Numbered from the stretch's first letter, positions 33,720 through 41,446 are shown. The stretch is 43,235 nucleotides of DNA from Desulfosporosinus sp. BRH_c37 (GCA_001516045.1 LOEW01000146.1:1-43235); one strand, 5' to 3'. Notes: generated from the sequence alone by a model not told the origin. Numbers and translations are program-made.

Positions 33720-34736
33720 ATGCCTAAAGTTGAATTGACTGAAGAACTCAGCAACGCACTAAAAAATACCCGTAACGAGAAAGGCATCAAAGCTGCTGAC
33801 GTAGCAAAGGAGATAGGTAAAAGTCTAGCTTTCATTAGTAAGTTAGAAAATAATGTGGCAGAGCAAGTTGATCTTACTGTCCTTGTTGCAATATTCAAAT
33901 TCCTCATTGGTGAAGAATTTATGGATTTTATCAATCCTTTGCTCGAAAAAGCTACAATAGAACTTACTCCTGAAGAGATTAAAAAACAAGAATGGGTAAA
34001 TATTTTCGATTTGGAATACAGAAAGATACCAATTCCAACATCATTAGTTGAATTTATAAATACTGAACTGGAAAGATTAAGTCTAACTCCTGATCAAGTT
34101 ATTTTGGAAATGAATAAGAACGAAGAGCTAACTGATAAAGATATGCTTGGTCAAAATAAAAATTCACTGATATTTAGCAAAGGTAAAGAAACCTCTGACT
34201 CTTATTCCTATATCATATTTGAGCTTGAAGATAGCTTTCTTACCAAGATACTTAGCGCAGAAAAGACTACGATTAATTACATTACAATGGAAGGAATATT
34301 ACGAACCATCTATAAGATTGAAGGACTTTCAGTTGATGATGCTCATAAAAGAACCGTCGCTGCTCTAAACAAAAATAAGTTTTATAGTTTATCTGAAAAG
34401 AAAAAGTTACTCAGATTAAATAAGCGTAAAGAAGATATAGACTCCATTCTTACGGACTTTGATAAGGCAAACCGCAAAACCGTAAATTCTATAATTAAGA
34501 ATATAATGATGCTTAGTGAATGGAACATAGATTATGCTAATGAAAAGCTGAAAAATTTAGAAGATAGCTTCAGCATTGACCCACCGTTTATTCTGGCAGT
34601 CATTGGCAGTAAATTTTTCAAACTTAAGGACGTCAAAAAAGAAAATAAGAAAATGTTTCTTTCTGAGCTTAATAAGCTAATTGACAAATTTTCCGATATC
34701 GTTCCTGAACCTGAGCAAGATTTTGAGAAATACTAG
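33720..34736 (+). CDS. XRE-family repressor with long C-terminal domain
   Basis: This 338-aa protein follows AAGGAGTGGTTCATTT. Residues 8-60 are a helix-turn-helix of XRE type (IKAADVAKEIGKSLAFISKL). A 270-residue C-terminus, unlike LexA or ImmA domains, has a predicted helical repeat region (KNKFYSLSEKKKLLRLNKRK). It is the only rightward gene facing the leftward early promoter and the best candidate for the element's lysogeny repressor. No Ser-Lys autoproteolysis pair is obvious, so induction may need an anti-repressor or a helper phage. Confidence 0.75.
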   Translation: MPKVELTEELSNALKNTRNEKGIKAADVAKEIGKSLAFISKLENNVAEQVDLTVLVAIFKFLIGEEFMDFINPLLEKATIELTPEEIKKQEWVNIFDLEYRKIPIPTSLVEFINTELERLSLTPDQVILEMNKNEELTDKDMLGQNKNSLIFSKGKETSDSYSYIIFELEDSFLTKILSAEKTTINYITMEGILRTIYKIEGLSVDDAHKRTVAALNKNKFYSLSEKKKLLRLNKRKEDIDSILTDFDKANRKTVNSIIKNIMMLSEWNIDYANEKLKNLEDSFSIDPPFILAVIGSKFFKLKDVKKENKKMFLSELNKLIDKFSDIVPEPEQDFEKY

Positions 34737-34754
34737 AATTGTGTTTGTTTCCAT

Positions 34755-35081
34755 TTACAATCCAGGTATAAAGTCCTTAATTTCCTTAACAGCGTTTTTA
34801 ATTTTAGTCATCATTGAATTTTCTTCAAGATATTGAAGTCCTTCTAATGTAATTCTCACATCCATATTTTTGAATTCAGGATAAGTTTGTCCCATCATAT
34901 AAATTTCTTCTACTCCATCAATGTAATGATTTTCAATTAGCATTTGCATTAATCTAGTCCATCTAAGTTCTGATATTTTCAATACTTCATGTGAAATTGA
35001 ATCGAAATCAAATCCCTCAGTATCCATTTCTTGCTCTAATGTTTTCAATATTTTATAAATTGATTTAAAATTGACATCCAT
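34755..35081 (-). CDS. YjcQ-family protein
   Basis: This 108-aa protein follows ACGGAGGTATATAAAATC. It matches the YjcQ phage-associated family: N-terminal KSIYKILKTLEQEMDTEG, then SHEVLKISELRWTRLMQMLI and the final ITLEGLQYLEENSMM. YjcQ proteins are winged-helix-like and of unknown role. It converges with the repressor gene (18 bp apart). Confidence 0.75.
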   Translation of the reverse strand: MDVNFKSIYKILKTLEQEMDTEGFDFDSISHEVLKISELRWTRLMQMLIENHYIDGVEEIYMMGQTYPEFKNMDVRITLEGLQYLEENSMMTKIKNAVKEIKDFIPGL

Positions 35082-35115
35082 GATTTTATATACCTCCGTT
35101 CAATTTTTAGACTTC

Positions 35116-35161
35116 TAAACCCTCTGAAGGATTCCTTTATTCTTGCACCCTAGAGGGTTTA
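35116..35161. terminator. Hairpin upstream of the YjcQ gene
   Basis: TAAACCCTCT (35116-35125) and AGAGGGTTTA (35152-35161) form a 10-bp stem over a 26-nt loop, next to TTTAATTCTG on the right. It could terminate rightward or leftward transcripts. The stretch 35162-35520 has no supported gene. Confidence 0.45.
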
Positions 35162-35522
35162 ATTCTGTTTGTATTCCGCATGGTGAATTTAGAATTTCAA
35201 GGTCTTTACCTAGTTGATGATTTCATATTCACCTCGTAGACCACGGTCACTATGGTATTAGAAAAGAAAAATTTACTCTGAGCGACATAAATCTCTGAGT
35301 AGAGTAATTGTAAGGGTTAATCATATCCAATGGGCCACAAGGCAAATATATTTGATTTACTATGCTTTTTAACTGGTTATTAACTGTAGGGTATGAATCA
35401 TATCAACTAATCTAGATAGGTGTAGAATTGCCATCAATAGTAAGCGAATTTGAGCTAGAATTGATATCTTATCACATTACACACAATTAAATTTTTAAAG
35501 ATCAATTAGTAAGTATATGTTA

Positions 35523-35663
35523 AGGGGAGTTTGTACTGCTCCCTCGAAGCGGGATTCCGCGACCTCCCCGGCAAGTGCCGGATCATCGGTTTCGGCCTAG
35601 TCCCAGTAGGCCATCATCAGGCGGTGGGTTATAGGGAAAAGGAATCATTGAAACCTCTCCCCT
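35523..35663. ncRNA. Compact GC-rich structured segment
   Basis: In an AT-rich neighbourhood, about 140 bp are GC-rich and fold into an ordered set of hairpins: GCGG/CCGC (35549-35560), CCGGC/GCCGG (35568-35581, loop AAGT) and GGCCTA/TAGGCC (35594-35612). They are enclosed by AGGGGAG (35523-35529) with CTCCCCT (35657-35663). This looks like a multi-branched structured RNA or a DNA site such as an origin. It matches no riboswitch I know. It contains no ORF. The strand is unknown. Confidence 0.5.
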
Positions 35664-35678
35664 ATTTATGGTAGAATG

Positions 35679-35900
35679 TTAATGAAAGAAAGATATAATT
35701 TTCTGGACGAATCTGTTTGCGAGACAGATTTGTCTTTTTCTTTGCTCATTTTGCTCCTGCTCTTCTTTGAGTAGTTGGTTGTATAGATATTCGTCTCGTT
35801 CCCACTGATAATATTCTTCATACTGGCGATTAATCTCTTCAGCATTGAATTCTGGATATCCTTCGACATTCAAGTCTGGAAACTGATATATTATTGCCAT
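35679..35900 (-). CDS. 73-aa acidic protein
   Basis: ATG at 35900 behind GGTGGCTTGAT; the longer frame to 35972 overlaps the upstream gene. It reads MAIIYQFPDLNVEGYPEFNA, then an acidic coiled stretch EEINRQYEEYYQWERDEYLY. Its start lies just past the stop of the 207-aa gene, so the two are coupled. Confidence 0.6.
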   Translation of the reverse strand: MAIIYQFPDLNVEGYPEFNAEEINRQYEEYYQWERDEYLYNQLLKEEQEQNEQRKRQICLANRFVQKIISFFH

Positions 35901-35901
35901 A

Positions 35902-36525
35902 TCAAGCCACCAACTTTTTTTCGACAACAACCATGTTTTCCCCTTCGAATGCTTTGTTTTGTTTAATAACATCGCTTAATTTTACGTATTCGATTCTAAA
36001 TGTTTCTTTAATCCCCATTTCTTTAATTCTAGAATATAATTTAGTTAGTGCTCTATCAACAGCATATTGATCTACATAACCGCGACACTCTTTGCCGAAT
36101 GTCTTGAAGGTTACATATAACCAAGTATTTTTGTTCCATTTACAAACACTGTTGGCATTAGCAAAATTTCCTTTAGAATCTTTAAGAATCCATATCCATC
36201 TCTCATTATCATTAAAATCAATACATTCATGTCTAATCGGAAATTTAGAACATAATCCTAAACTATCTTCCTTAGTATAGGTTGCTACTGTGGCAATTTT
36301 TTCGATGTGGAATTCTTTATTTAACTTAAACCTTTTTTGGGATTGATTTAATCGATCTAAACAAGTCTGAGCATAATCAAACGCTGAACAAGTATAATAT
36401 CCATTGGTTAATTGTGGAGAATAAGAATAAATTACTTGCTTTGATTCTTGATCGTAGGATATAGAATTATGGCTCACGTAATTACCACCTTGATCCTTTA
36501 GTACAAATACTTCCATTTCTGTCAT
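35902..36525 (-). CDS. Hypothetical protein under a regulated promoter
   Basis: This 207-aa protein follows GAGAGGGGATTTTTTATT. It has two similar halves: FVLKDQGGNYVSHNSISYDQ near the start and WILKDSKGNFANANSVCKWN in the middle, each followed by a Y-x-x-D block (FDYAQTCLDRL / VDQYAVDRALTKL). This suggests an internal duplication of a small domain. No family is recognised. It lies right after the promoter at 36593-36621. Confidence 0.65.
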   Translation of the reverse strand: MTEMEVFVLKDQGGNYVSHNSISYDQESKQVIYSYSPQLTNGYYTCSAFDYAQTCLDRLNQSQKRFKLNKEFHIEKIATVATYTKEDSLGLCSKFPIRHECIDFNDNERWIWILKDSKGNFANANSVCKWNKNTWLYVTFKTFGKECRGYVDQYAVDRALTKLYSRIKEMGIKETFRIEYVKLSDVIKQNKAFEGENMVVVEKKLVA

Positions 36526-36592
36526 AATAAAAAATCCCCTCTCACTATTTTTACAGTAAGGCCGTGTGTCTTGTGAGCCTTAACTAATTAAT

Positions 36593-36631
36593 AGTATAGG
36601 GGTTTTCAAACTATTTGTCAATAGTATTGAC
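36593..36631 (-). promoter_or_regulatory. Sigma-A promoter with operator dyad
   Basis: Minus strand TTGACA (36616-36621), 17-nt spacer, TATACT (36593-36598). A 15-bp dyad GTCAATA-G-TATTGAC (36617-36631, plus strand) overlaps the -35. It drives the 207-aa and 73-aa genes. Confidence 0.8.
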
Positions 36632-36648
36632 TATTATATTAGCAATTA

Positions 36649-36870
36649 TTAGCTAATTACTTCATACTCAAATATCTCTGTTAAATTACAATTTAAATAA
36701 ACGCTGAATTTTATGGCTGTATCGAGCATCATATTATCAGCTTTACATAAATGATAAAGTCTTTGTGGAGTCATACCCATTTGTTCAGCCATGAACGACT
36801 TCATCACCCCTGTATTCTTTTGTAGTTCATCCAACTTCCTTCCTAAATTGTTTTTAATCTTAATTTCCAT
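36649..36870 (-). CDS. Cro/XRE-type small regulator
   Basis: This 73-aa protein follows TTTGGAGGAATGAAATAAG. Helix-turn-helix: MKSFMAEQMGMTPQRLYHLC, and then AIKFSVYLNCNLTEIFEYEV, a typical XRE 3-4-5 helix end. It is flanked by two promoters that share the motif CTATTTGTCAATA, so it is a good candidate for binding both. Confidence 0.75.
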   Translation of the reverse strand: MEIKIKNNLGRKLDELQKNTGVMKSFMAEQMGMTPQRLYHLCKADNMMLDTAIKFSVYLNCNLTEIFEYEVIS

Positions 36871-36919
36871 CTTATTTCATTCCTCCAAATAAATATGTAA
36901 AATATTTCCTTATGCAAGA

Positions 36920-36948
36920 ATAGTAACATTTATTACACTATTTGTCAA
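36920..36948 (-). promoter_or_regulatory. Promoter of the Cro-like gene
   Basis: Minus strand TTGACA, 17-nt spacer, TACTAT. The -35 region carries the same 13-bp CTATTTGTCAATA seen at the promoter at 36616-36621. Confidence 0.75.
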
Positions 36949-37341
36949 TAAAATTAGTTAATATTTTATATAAATATATATTGAAACAATAATAAATGGT
37001 ATCACAAGGGGAGGTATTGTCTGCACCCTTTCTGATAACCCTTTGGGGTTCAGTTTAATTCTCTAACCTTATTCTGTGTTTCTGTCATTAATTTATTTCT
37101 TAATTATATTATGATTAGTTTTTGCCCTCTATATGCCCTTTTTCATGCTTATTGAAGCATATTTTTTGGGATTATAGCTTTAACTATTGATATAATTCAT
37201 TAATTTATTAAATTTATTACCTTTTTTTGTAATTTATTAAGTTTAGATCAACTAATTTTTAAGTTATTATTATGTTTAATTGCATATATTTTATTTTTTA
37301 ATTGTATATTATGTTCTAATCTGTCTATCATTGCATTTAAT

Positions 37342-37370
37342 TTGACTTTATCTTTTTATTATGCTATTTT
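37342..37370 (+). promoter_or_regulatory. Rightward promoter in an AT-rich gap
   Basis: TTGACT (37342-37347), 17-nt spacer, TATTTT (37365-37370), upstream of the 69-aa gene. The gap 36950-37402 is otherwise very AT-rich and has no gene that I can support. Confidence 0.45.
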
Positions 37371-37402
37371 ATTATAAAGAATTTGTTATTAGGAGGATAG
37401 GT

Positions 37403-37612
37403 ATGGACAAAATCAAGAACATTAAACAGAAATTAGAAACAGTTATTATAGATGGAGAAGAATATATCCAATCATATGAAAATGGGAATAGAATTTTAAC
37501 TAAACAAAATGATAAAGATGGATTTGAGATAAAAATTACAATGGAGAACAACCCACAAGCATTAGAAGAATTTAAACTTTTTGTTGTCGATTTAGCATCA
37601 AAAAATTATTAG
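37403..37612 (+). CDS. 69-aa hypothetical protein
   Basis: The ATG at 37403 follows AGGAGGATAGGT; a longer frame from 37361 lacks a site. It reads MDKIKNIKQKLETVIIDGEE, then YENGNRILTKQNDKDGFEIK. Small and charged, of a type often linked to phage early regions. The 252-aa gene follows 21 bp later. Confidence 0.65.
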   Translation: MDKIKNIKQKLETVIIDGEEYIQSYENGNRILTKQNDKDGFEIKITMENNPQALEEFKLFVVDLASKNY

Positions 37613-37633
37613 AAACTGGAGAGTGACAATACT

Positions 37634-38392
37634 ATGGAGTACATATTACCTAACACAGACATATTCGATGAGCAAATTGCTATAAAATTCAATGAGATCA
37701 TAAACCCCGACATGGATAGTTATGATAAGGAAAAGATTTATGAATTGACAGTGAGCTTTCATGTAAATCTGTTAAAGGATTTACGTATGGAAACTTTTCC
37801 CGTACCTGAACCACCCTATAAGAGAAAAAAAGTCTCAAGGGAGGAAAAGATTGGTGATGTATTGAGGTTTCAGTTGAAGAGACTGGGAGAGGTTCTCGAT
37901 GAAAACGGGATTGAATCAGACTCAAAGACAATCCAAGGAGATGATCTAGAAGCAGAGGATATTATTAAGATTGAGATTAATGAAGATTTAAGAGAGCAGA
38001 AGTACATTGGCAAGGGTAAGAATAGGAGAAGAGACAGAGTAAAATCTAGCTGGATTATTGAAAACAGAAGAGAACACCAAAAGCGTGTTTCAAAGGCATA
38101 CTCTGAAATTATTAATAGATTATATCGAAAGTATTTAAAAGACCCCATTAGAAACAATAAAATGATTTCCGAAATATTAGAAATTGAAGAAACAGATGAA
38201 ATAAAACTTATTAATTCTTTTGCGAAGCAGTACGGAATTTTGTTGCTCGATGATAAGAAGGGAACCGAATTATTTAATCAACTAAGAACTAGGGTTTTTA
38301 ATGTTCTTTATAAATATTTTGACGAAGAAGAAAAAGCTGAATTGAGGGAGATATTAAAAAAGGAAAATATTCAAATTCAATTAAATGATTAG
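37634..38392 (+). CDS. Hypothetical protein, 252 aa
   Basis: The ATG follows AACTGGAGAGTGACAATACT. Highly charged and helical, with a basic centre (KYIGKGKNRRRDRVKSSWII) and an acidic C-terminus. It has no signal peptide and no catalytic motif that I can recognise. The basic segment suggests nucleic-acid contact. It is co-transcribed with the preceding 69-aa gene. Confidence 0.65.
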   Translation: MEYILPNTDIFDEQIAIKFNEIINPDMDSYDKEKIYELTVSFHVNLLKDLRMETFPVPEPPYKRKKVSREEKIGDVLRFQLKRLGEVLDENGIESDSKTIQGDDLEAEDIIKIEINEDLREQKYIGKGKNRRRDRVKSSWIIENRREHQKRVSKAYSEIINRLYRKYLKDPIRNNKMISEILEIEETDEIKLINSFAKQYGILLLDDKKGTELFNQLRTRVFNVLYKYFDEEEKAELREILKKENIQIQLND

Positions 38393-38609
38393 TCGAGGTT
38401 GAGATAAATGCATTAAAGAATAGAAGTAATTTATGTCTCGGAGGGATCATAAAGAAATGAAAGTCAACATAATTGTTGAAAGCTTGAAAGTCCCTATATA
38501 CTGGAGATACGGTAAAATATTATTTTAAATATGTCAGAGAAAAGGAAATTTTAAGTAGAAAAGATGACGATATTAAGAGGTAAAAATTCAGTTGTGAGGT
38601 GGAATAGAG
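38393..38609 (+). pseudogene. Degenerate short ORFs
   Basis: A GGAGGGATCATAAAG site at 38440-38456 leads to an ATG that opens a 23-aa frame (MKVNIIVESLKVPIYWRYGK...). Another frame continues with YYFKYVREKEILSRKDDDIK and stops at 38583. One frameshift would join them into one protein. This looks like a broken small gene. Confidence 0.35.
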
Positions 38610-38738
38610 ATGGAAGAAGAAACTAAAGATATAGAAACAAAATACGGATTAATGAAATATGTGACAATAAAAAGCACACAAGAGGATATAGATAATTTTT
38701 ATAAACTTATTGCCAAACTTATTATTGAGACAGCTTAA
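38610..38738 (+). CDS. 42-aa hypothetical protein
   Basis: ATG at 38610 behind TTGTGAGGTGGAATAGAG. It reads MEEETKDIETKYGLMKYVTI, then KSTQEDIDNFYKLIAKLIIE and ends TA. Short, charged, helical. No family is recognised. Confidence 0.5.
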   Translation: MEEETKDIETKYGLMKYVTIKSTQEDIDNFYKLIAKLIIETA

Positions 38739-38776
38739 AAGATCTAGCTTTGATGGAGAAAGAAAAGGATGCACCT

Positions 38777-38929
38777 ATGACTATTAACTTTATTGAAGGT
38801 GACGTATATACTCCCACCTTGGACATTATTTTGGCGAAGTTATTAAAAGGAGGTCGTATTAGAAGAAGTAGCATTAATGTCATTATTGCTTATTACAAAA
38901 CTTATTTCTTTTTCCGGTATCATCTGTAA
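38777..38929 (+). CDS. Possible 50-aa protein overlapping the next gene
   Basis: An AAAGGA site 6 nt before ATG 38777. The first 25 residues (MTINFIEGDVYTPTLDIILA...) look protein-like. The rest is read antisense to the gene at 38843-39691. The likely truth is a truncated small gene whose 3' end was replaced. Confidence 0.3.
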   Translation: MTINFIEGDVYTPTLDIILAKLLKGGRIRRSSINVIIAYYKTYFFFRYHL

Positions 38930-39691
38930 GAATACCTCGTATGCTTTTGAATCAAAGAACAAAAACTTACGTTCACCATTATGATCGATTTCCATAATTG
39001 TTTGACGTTCATCGATAACAATATTCTCTGTCTTAATGGCTTCATTCTTTTTACGACTTCCAATAATTGCGCCTGCTGGACCTGCTATCACTTCACCAAT
39101 TACTGCCCCTTTTATCGAGCTACCACCTCCACCGCCACCAGTTACCCTTGTCTCTGTTCGGATGTCTCCTTTTCTAGTAAAACTTTTAATGTTGTCCACA
39201 GATATTTTCACTCCACCCTTACATGCAAAACCCAAATTATAATCTACTAAATTCAAGTTGCTATCTTTTATCCATACCATAAAACTCAACTTGTCCTTAA
39301 ACTCAGGGTGACCGCGCAAATATGTAATTACTTTGTATTCAAGGTTACTTTTAGGAAGTTCGTATTTAACTTTATTTGCTTCGGATATTTCAAATAATCT
39401 GCGGTTACGCTCATCTATATTTTTTTGGTATTCTATTTGTGTATTTAGATCTTTATTATATTGGTCGCTATTTTTATATCTCTTCTCAAGAATCAGACCA
39501 AAACAATACCCAATAACCAGTAATACTGGTGGCATTAAGAAGACAAATTTAGGAGGAAACATTAATGTGCCACTAAAAATTATTATCAAATCAAAGACTA
39601 GACCAGCAAAAAATGCAATGGATAACCAATTTAATGCATACCCCTTATACGGGTATTTAGTAACTTTGGATTCTCTGGATACTTCGCTCAT
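38843..39691 (-). CDS. Two-TM membrane protein with glycine-zipper-like domain
   Basis: This 282-aa protein starts at 39691, after GGAGGAATATTAAAA; an upstream frame to 39712 is open. Two membrane helices lie at about residues 22-43 and 50-70. A cytoplasmic part follows, with a beta domain and a Gly-rich loop (TRVTGGGGGGSSIKGAVIGE), then VIAGPAGAIIGSRKKNEAIK and ENIVIDERQTIMEIDHNGER. Such IGE...GPAGAIIGS proteins are common in Firmicute mobile regions and of unknown role. Its terminator is unclear on the left. Confidence 0.7.
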   Translation of the reverse strand: MSEVSRESKVTKYPYKGYALNWLSIAFFAGLVFDLIIIFSGTLMFPPKFVFLMPPVLLVIGYCFGLILEKRYKNSDQYNKDLNTQIEYQKNIDERNRRLFEISEANKVKYELPKSNLEYKVITYLRGHPEFKDKLSFMVWIKDSNLNLVDYNLGFACKGGVKISVDNIKSFTRKGDIRTETRVTGGGGGGSSIKGAVIGEVIAGPAGAIIGSRKKNEAIKTENIVIDERQTIMEIDHNGERKFLFFDSKAYEVFLQMIPEKEISFVISNNDINATSSNTTSF

Positions 39692-39846
39692 TTTTAATAT
39701 TCCTCCATCCATTTTTCCTAATAATAACTATACCACCAGCCATAGACAAAAAATTGTAGAAACATGACAACCTAACAAACATAGACATATCCTAACATTT
39801 CTTTTGCTATTTTTACCCAGTAACAATTTTAAGAAAACGAAAAAAA

Positions 39847-39884
39847 TAACCCCTCAGAGCCACATAAGGGCTTATGAGGGGTTA
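39847..39884. terminator. Terminator between 39.7 and 39.9 kb
   Basis: TAACCCCTCA (39847-39856) pairs with TGAGGGGTTA (39875-39884), with inner GAGCC/GGCTT-type pairing. It is flanked by AAAAAA on one side and AAAAAG on the other, so it can work leftward (minus strand gets TTTTTT). It ends the 39916-40327 leftward unit. Confidence 0.7.
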
Positions 39885-39915
39885 AAAAGCATCCACTTTT
39901 GCACCAACGCTTCTC

Positions 39916-40164
39916 TTACATTTTAAACAAGAACCACTTACAGGTCTGTAACTCATACTTTAGTTCAAACGCCCTTAACACTCCGTTGATTTCGCTTTGA
40001 CACCTAAAAATAATCATCCTATTCCCTGCTAGTTTTTCTTCTGACTTCGATGTCACTTGCTGAACCTTAATGACCTGATCGTCAATCCTAAATCTTATCG
40101 GATTTGGAACACCATGCTTAGTAAACCATGCAATCATGTCAATAGGTTTCATTAGCACTTTCAT
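39916..40164 (-). CDS. Small conserved-looking protein
   Basis: This 82-aa protein has its ATG at 40164, overlapping the TAG of the zinc-ribbon gene region (GGGTAGTATG). It reads MKVLMKPIDMIAWFTKHGVP, then IRFRIDDQVIKVQQVTSKSE and ends KWFLFKM. Small beta proteins with this N-terminus are often found beside phage and host replication genes in clostridia. The function is unknown. Confidence 0.6.
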   Translation of the reverse strand: MKVLMKPIDMIAWFTKHGVPNPIRFRIDDQVIKVQQVTSKSEEKLAGNRMIIFRCQSEINGVLRAFELKYELQTCKWFLFKM

Positions 40165-40165
40165 A

Positions 40166-40327
40166 CTACCCACACTTCGCCCAATCACCAGTTATACATT
40201 CCGTGCAGCCACCCACGCGAATGAGTTTGTTCTGGCACACTGGGCATTTATCATGTTGAATTAACCACTGTTCACAAGGTTCCATACAATAAGCCGTTCG
40301 ATCGCAATCATTGCATACATCGTTCAT
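40166..40327 (-). CDS. 53-aa zinc-ribbon protein
   Basis: ATG at 40327 behind GAGGTGAATGAA. It contains VCNDCDRTAYCMEPC, then KCPVCQNKLIRVGGCTEC and a final Cys. Several CxxC pairs, enough to bind one or two zinc ions. It is coupled to the 82-aa gene (the stop is 2 bp before the next ATG). Confidence 0.7.
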   Translation of the reverse strand: MNDVCNDCDRTAYCMEPCEQWLIQHDKCPVCQNKLIRVGGCTECITGDWAKCG

Positions 40328-40533
40328 TTCATTCACCTCACAGTATGTATATTCGGTATCAATAGAACAACTGTTCTTATTATAGCCATCTTCTGTAAGA
40401 ATATCAATGAAAATATATGCCTTTTAGGAAAGAGGAAAACCTTTATAATTGTAATTCTAAGAAAGAAGCTAAGTTAGAAAACCTTCAAGTTCTTAATGAA
40501 GTGATGGTATATATAGCTAAATAAGATATCTGA

Positions 40534-40660
40534 AACGAATTTGGAGGAAAAGATCATACTAGCGTGATGCATGCTCATGATGAAATTACTCAAGCTATTC
40601 AAAATGATCCTTTATTATAAAAAAGTTAATGAAATGAATCAACGTATACAATCCGAGTAA
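40534..40660 (+). pseudogene. dnaA: DnaA C-terminal fragment, frameshifted
   Basis: The plus strand encodes NEFGGKDHTSVMHAHDEITQ, which is the DnaA signature of domain IV (GGRDHTTVxHA), then AIQNDPLL, a stop, and after a one-base shift KKVNEMNQRIQSE and a TAA at 40658. DnaA proteins end this way. Sequence before 40534 (EVMVYIAK) may be another scrap with a deletion. It is a broken remnant and not functional. The DnaA boxes that follow suggest it was captured together with an origin. Confidence 0.75.
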
Positions 40661-40701
40661 GAGTCTTCATTAATGAATAATAGTTTCAAGATAATTAATA
40701 T

Positions 40702-40830
40702 ATGTGGACATGTGGATAAAGTTTATACATTTGTCAGTCAGCACAATTTATTGACTTATCCACATGTTGACAAGTAATACTACTGTAACTACTATAAAAT
40801 ATCTTATTATTATTAAGCTTAAATTTAAAT
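40702..40830. other. oriC-like origin: DnaA boxes, DnaA-trio-like run and AT-rich segment
   Basis: Two perfect DnaA boxes face each other: TGTGGATAA (40711-40719) and TTATCCACA (40756-40764). A weaker one, TGTGGACAT, is at 40704-40712. Sixteen bp past the second box is a DnaA-trio-like run, CTA CTG TAA CTA CTA TAA (40780-40797). Then comes the AT-rich AAAATATCTTATTATTATTA (40796-40815). This order (box, trio, AT-rich unwinding region) is that of Bacillota oriC. It follows the dnaA fragment, as oriC follows dnaA on chromosomes. Confidence 0.75.
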
Positions 40831-40854
40831 CTATTTATGAGAGGTGGTGATGAT

Positions 40855-40899
40855 ATGATTCATACAAATCCTCCGTGTAGCAACAACCACTTGTTATAG
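40855..40899 (+). CDS. 14-aa micro-ORF with strong ribosome site (toxin-leader-like remnant)
   Basis: GAGAGGTGGTGATGAT precedes ATG; the peptide is MIHTNPPCSNNHLL. CAACCAC within the ORF could pair with the GGTGGTG of the ribosome site. It resembles the leader of the module at 41244 but has no membrane peptide. Probably a decayed copy. Confidence 0.35.
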   Translation: MIHTNPPCSNNHLL

Positions 40900-41037
40900 T
40901 TAAATTTTCATAAGACTGAAGTGCAGGAGATTTGCAGGGTCGAAGCGAACAAATATGTTTATAAAGATCAAAACAGAATAAAAAGTAGTTTACCAAGATG
41001 AAATCGCTTTACTTTTTGAAAGGTGGTGGAGAAGATT

Positions 41038-41058
41038 ATGATCCCAGTTCCTTTGTAA
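41038..41058 (+). CDS. 6-aa micro-ORF with strong ribosome site (second remnant)
   Basis: AAAGGTGGTGGAGAAGATT precedes ATG; the peptide is MIPVPL. Its leader (ACCAAGATGAAATCG then AAAGGTGGTGG) matches the pattern of the leader at 41200-41243 (AGCAAGATGAACGG then AAAGGGGGTGG). Probably a decayed duplicate. Confidence 0.35.
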   Translation: MIPVPL

Positions 41059-41243
41059 CTATAAGTGAAAAATAAGGTAGGAGGAGATTGTGAGCAGAAA
41101 TAGGAGAGGGAGTAAAGGACGTGCCTGTTTATGCCCAAAGTTGAGTTTGACATACAATATATAGTGTGATTAAATTTAACTGTATACAACATATGGTAGC
41201 AAGATGAACGGCCACAACCCTTCAGAAAGGGGGTGGTAAGTAC

Positions 41244-41336
41244 ATGAATAATTTCGAAGTAATAAGTGTAATAATAGGTTCTGGTCTTTTGATTATTAGT
41301 ATACTTAAATTCAGTTTTGATATAAATAAGAAATAG
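41244..41336 (+). CDS. 30-aa hydrophobic peptide, type I toxin-like (holin-like toxin)
   Basis: ATG after AAAGGGGGTGGTAAGTAC. The peptide MNNFEVISVIIGSGLLIISI then LKFSFDINKK is one membrane helix with a Lys tail, like TxpA/holin-like type I toxins. CCACAACCCTT lies 5' of the ribosome site and can hide it, and CCCCCTCCCG lies just 3' of the stop and can also pair with GGGGGTGG. Long-range pairing of this type is known for such toxins. A minus-strand promoter at 41456-41484 points at its 3' end. Confidence 0.6.
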   Translation: MNNFEVISVIIGSGLLIISILKFSFDINKK

Positions 41337-41369
41337 CCCCCTCCCGCAAAGAAAAGGCTACTTCTTATT
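41325..41369. terminator. 3' hairpin of the toxin-like gene
   Basis: AATAAGAAATAGCC (41325-41338) pairs, with one mismatch, with GGCTACTTCTTATT (41356-41369). The loop carries CCCCTCCCGC, complementary to the toxin ribosome site. It can terminate the toxin mRNA and, on the other strand, the antisense RNA. Confidence 0.6.
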
Positions 41370-41411
41370 CAAAAATCAATTGAGCCGTACATTCTTGTAC
41401 CAAGTTGTACT

Positions 41412-41446
41412 AAACTGGGATGCGCCAACATCTCAGTTTCTTTTTT
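41412..41446 (+). terminator. Intrinsic terminator
   Basis: AAACTGGGATG and CATCTCAGTTT form a hairpin (41412-41439, one mismatch) followed by CTTTTTT. It faces right and closes the toxin-like unit. Confidence 0.7.

Noticed and set aside
35523..35663. T-box, cobalamin or c-di-GMP riboswitch
   Set aside because: The conserved motifs of these classes are not present, and no biosynthetic gene follows on either strand.
38981..39767. Plus-strand frames inside 38843-39712
   Set aside because: They are antisense shadows of the two-TM protein, which has a good ribosome site and a coherent domain structure.
40968..41192. 74-aa minus-strand frame over the toxin-like leaders
   Set aside because: No ribosome site and it overlaps the repeated plus-strand leaders, which have strong sites.
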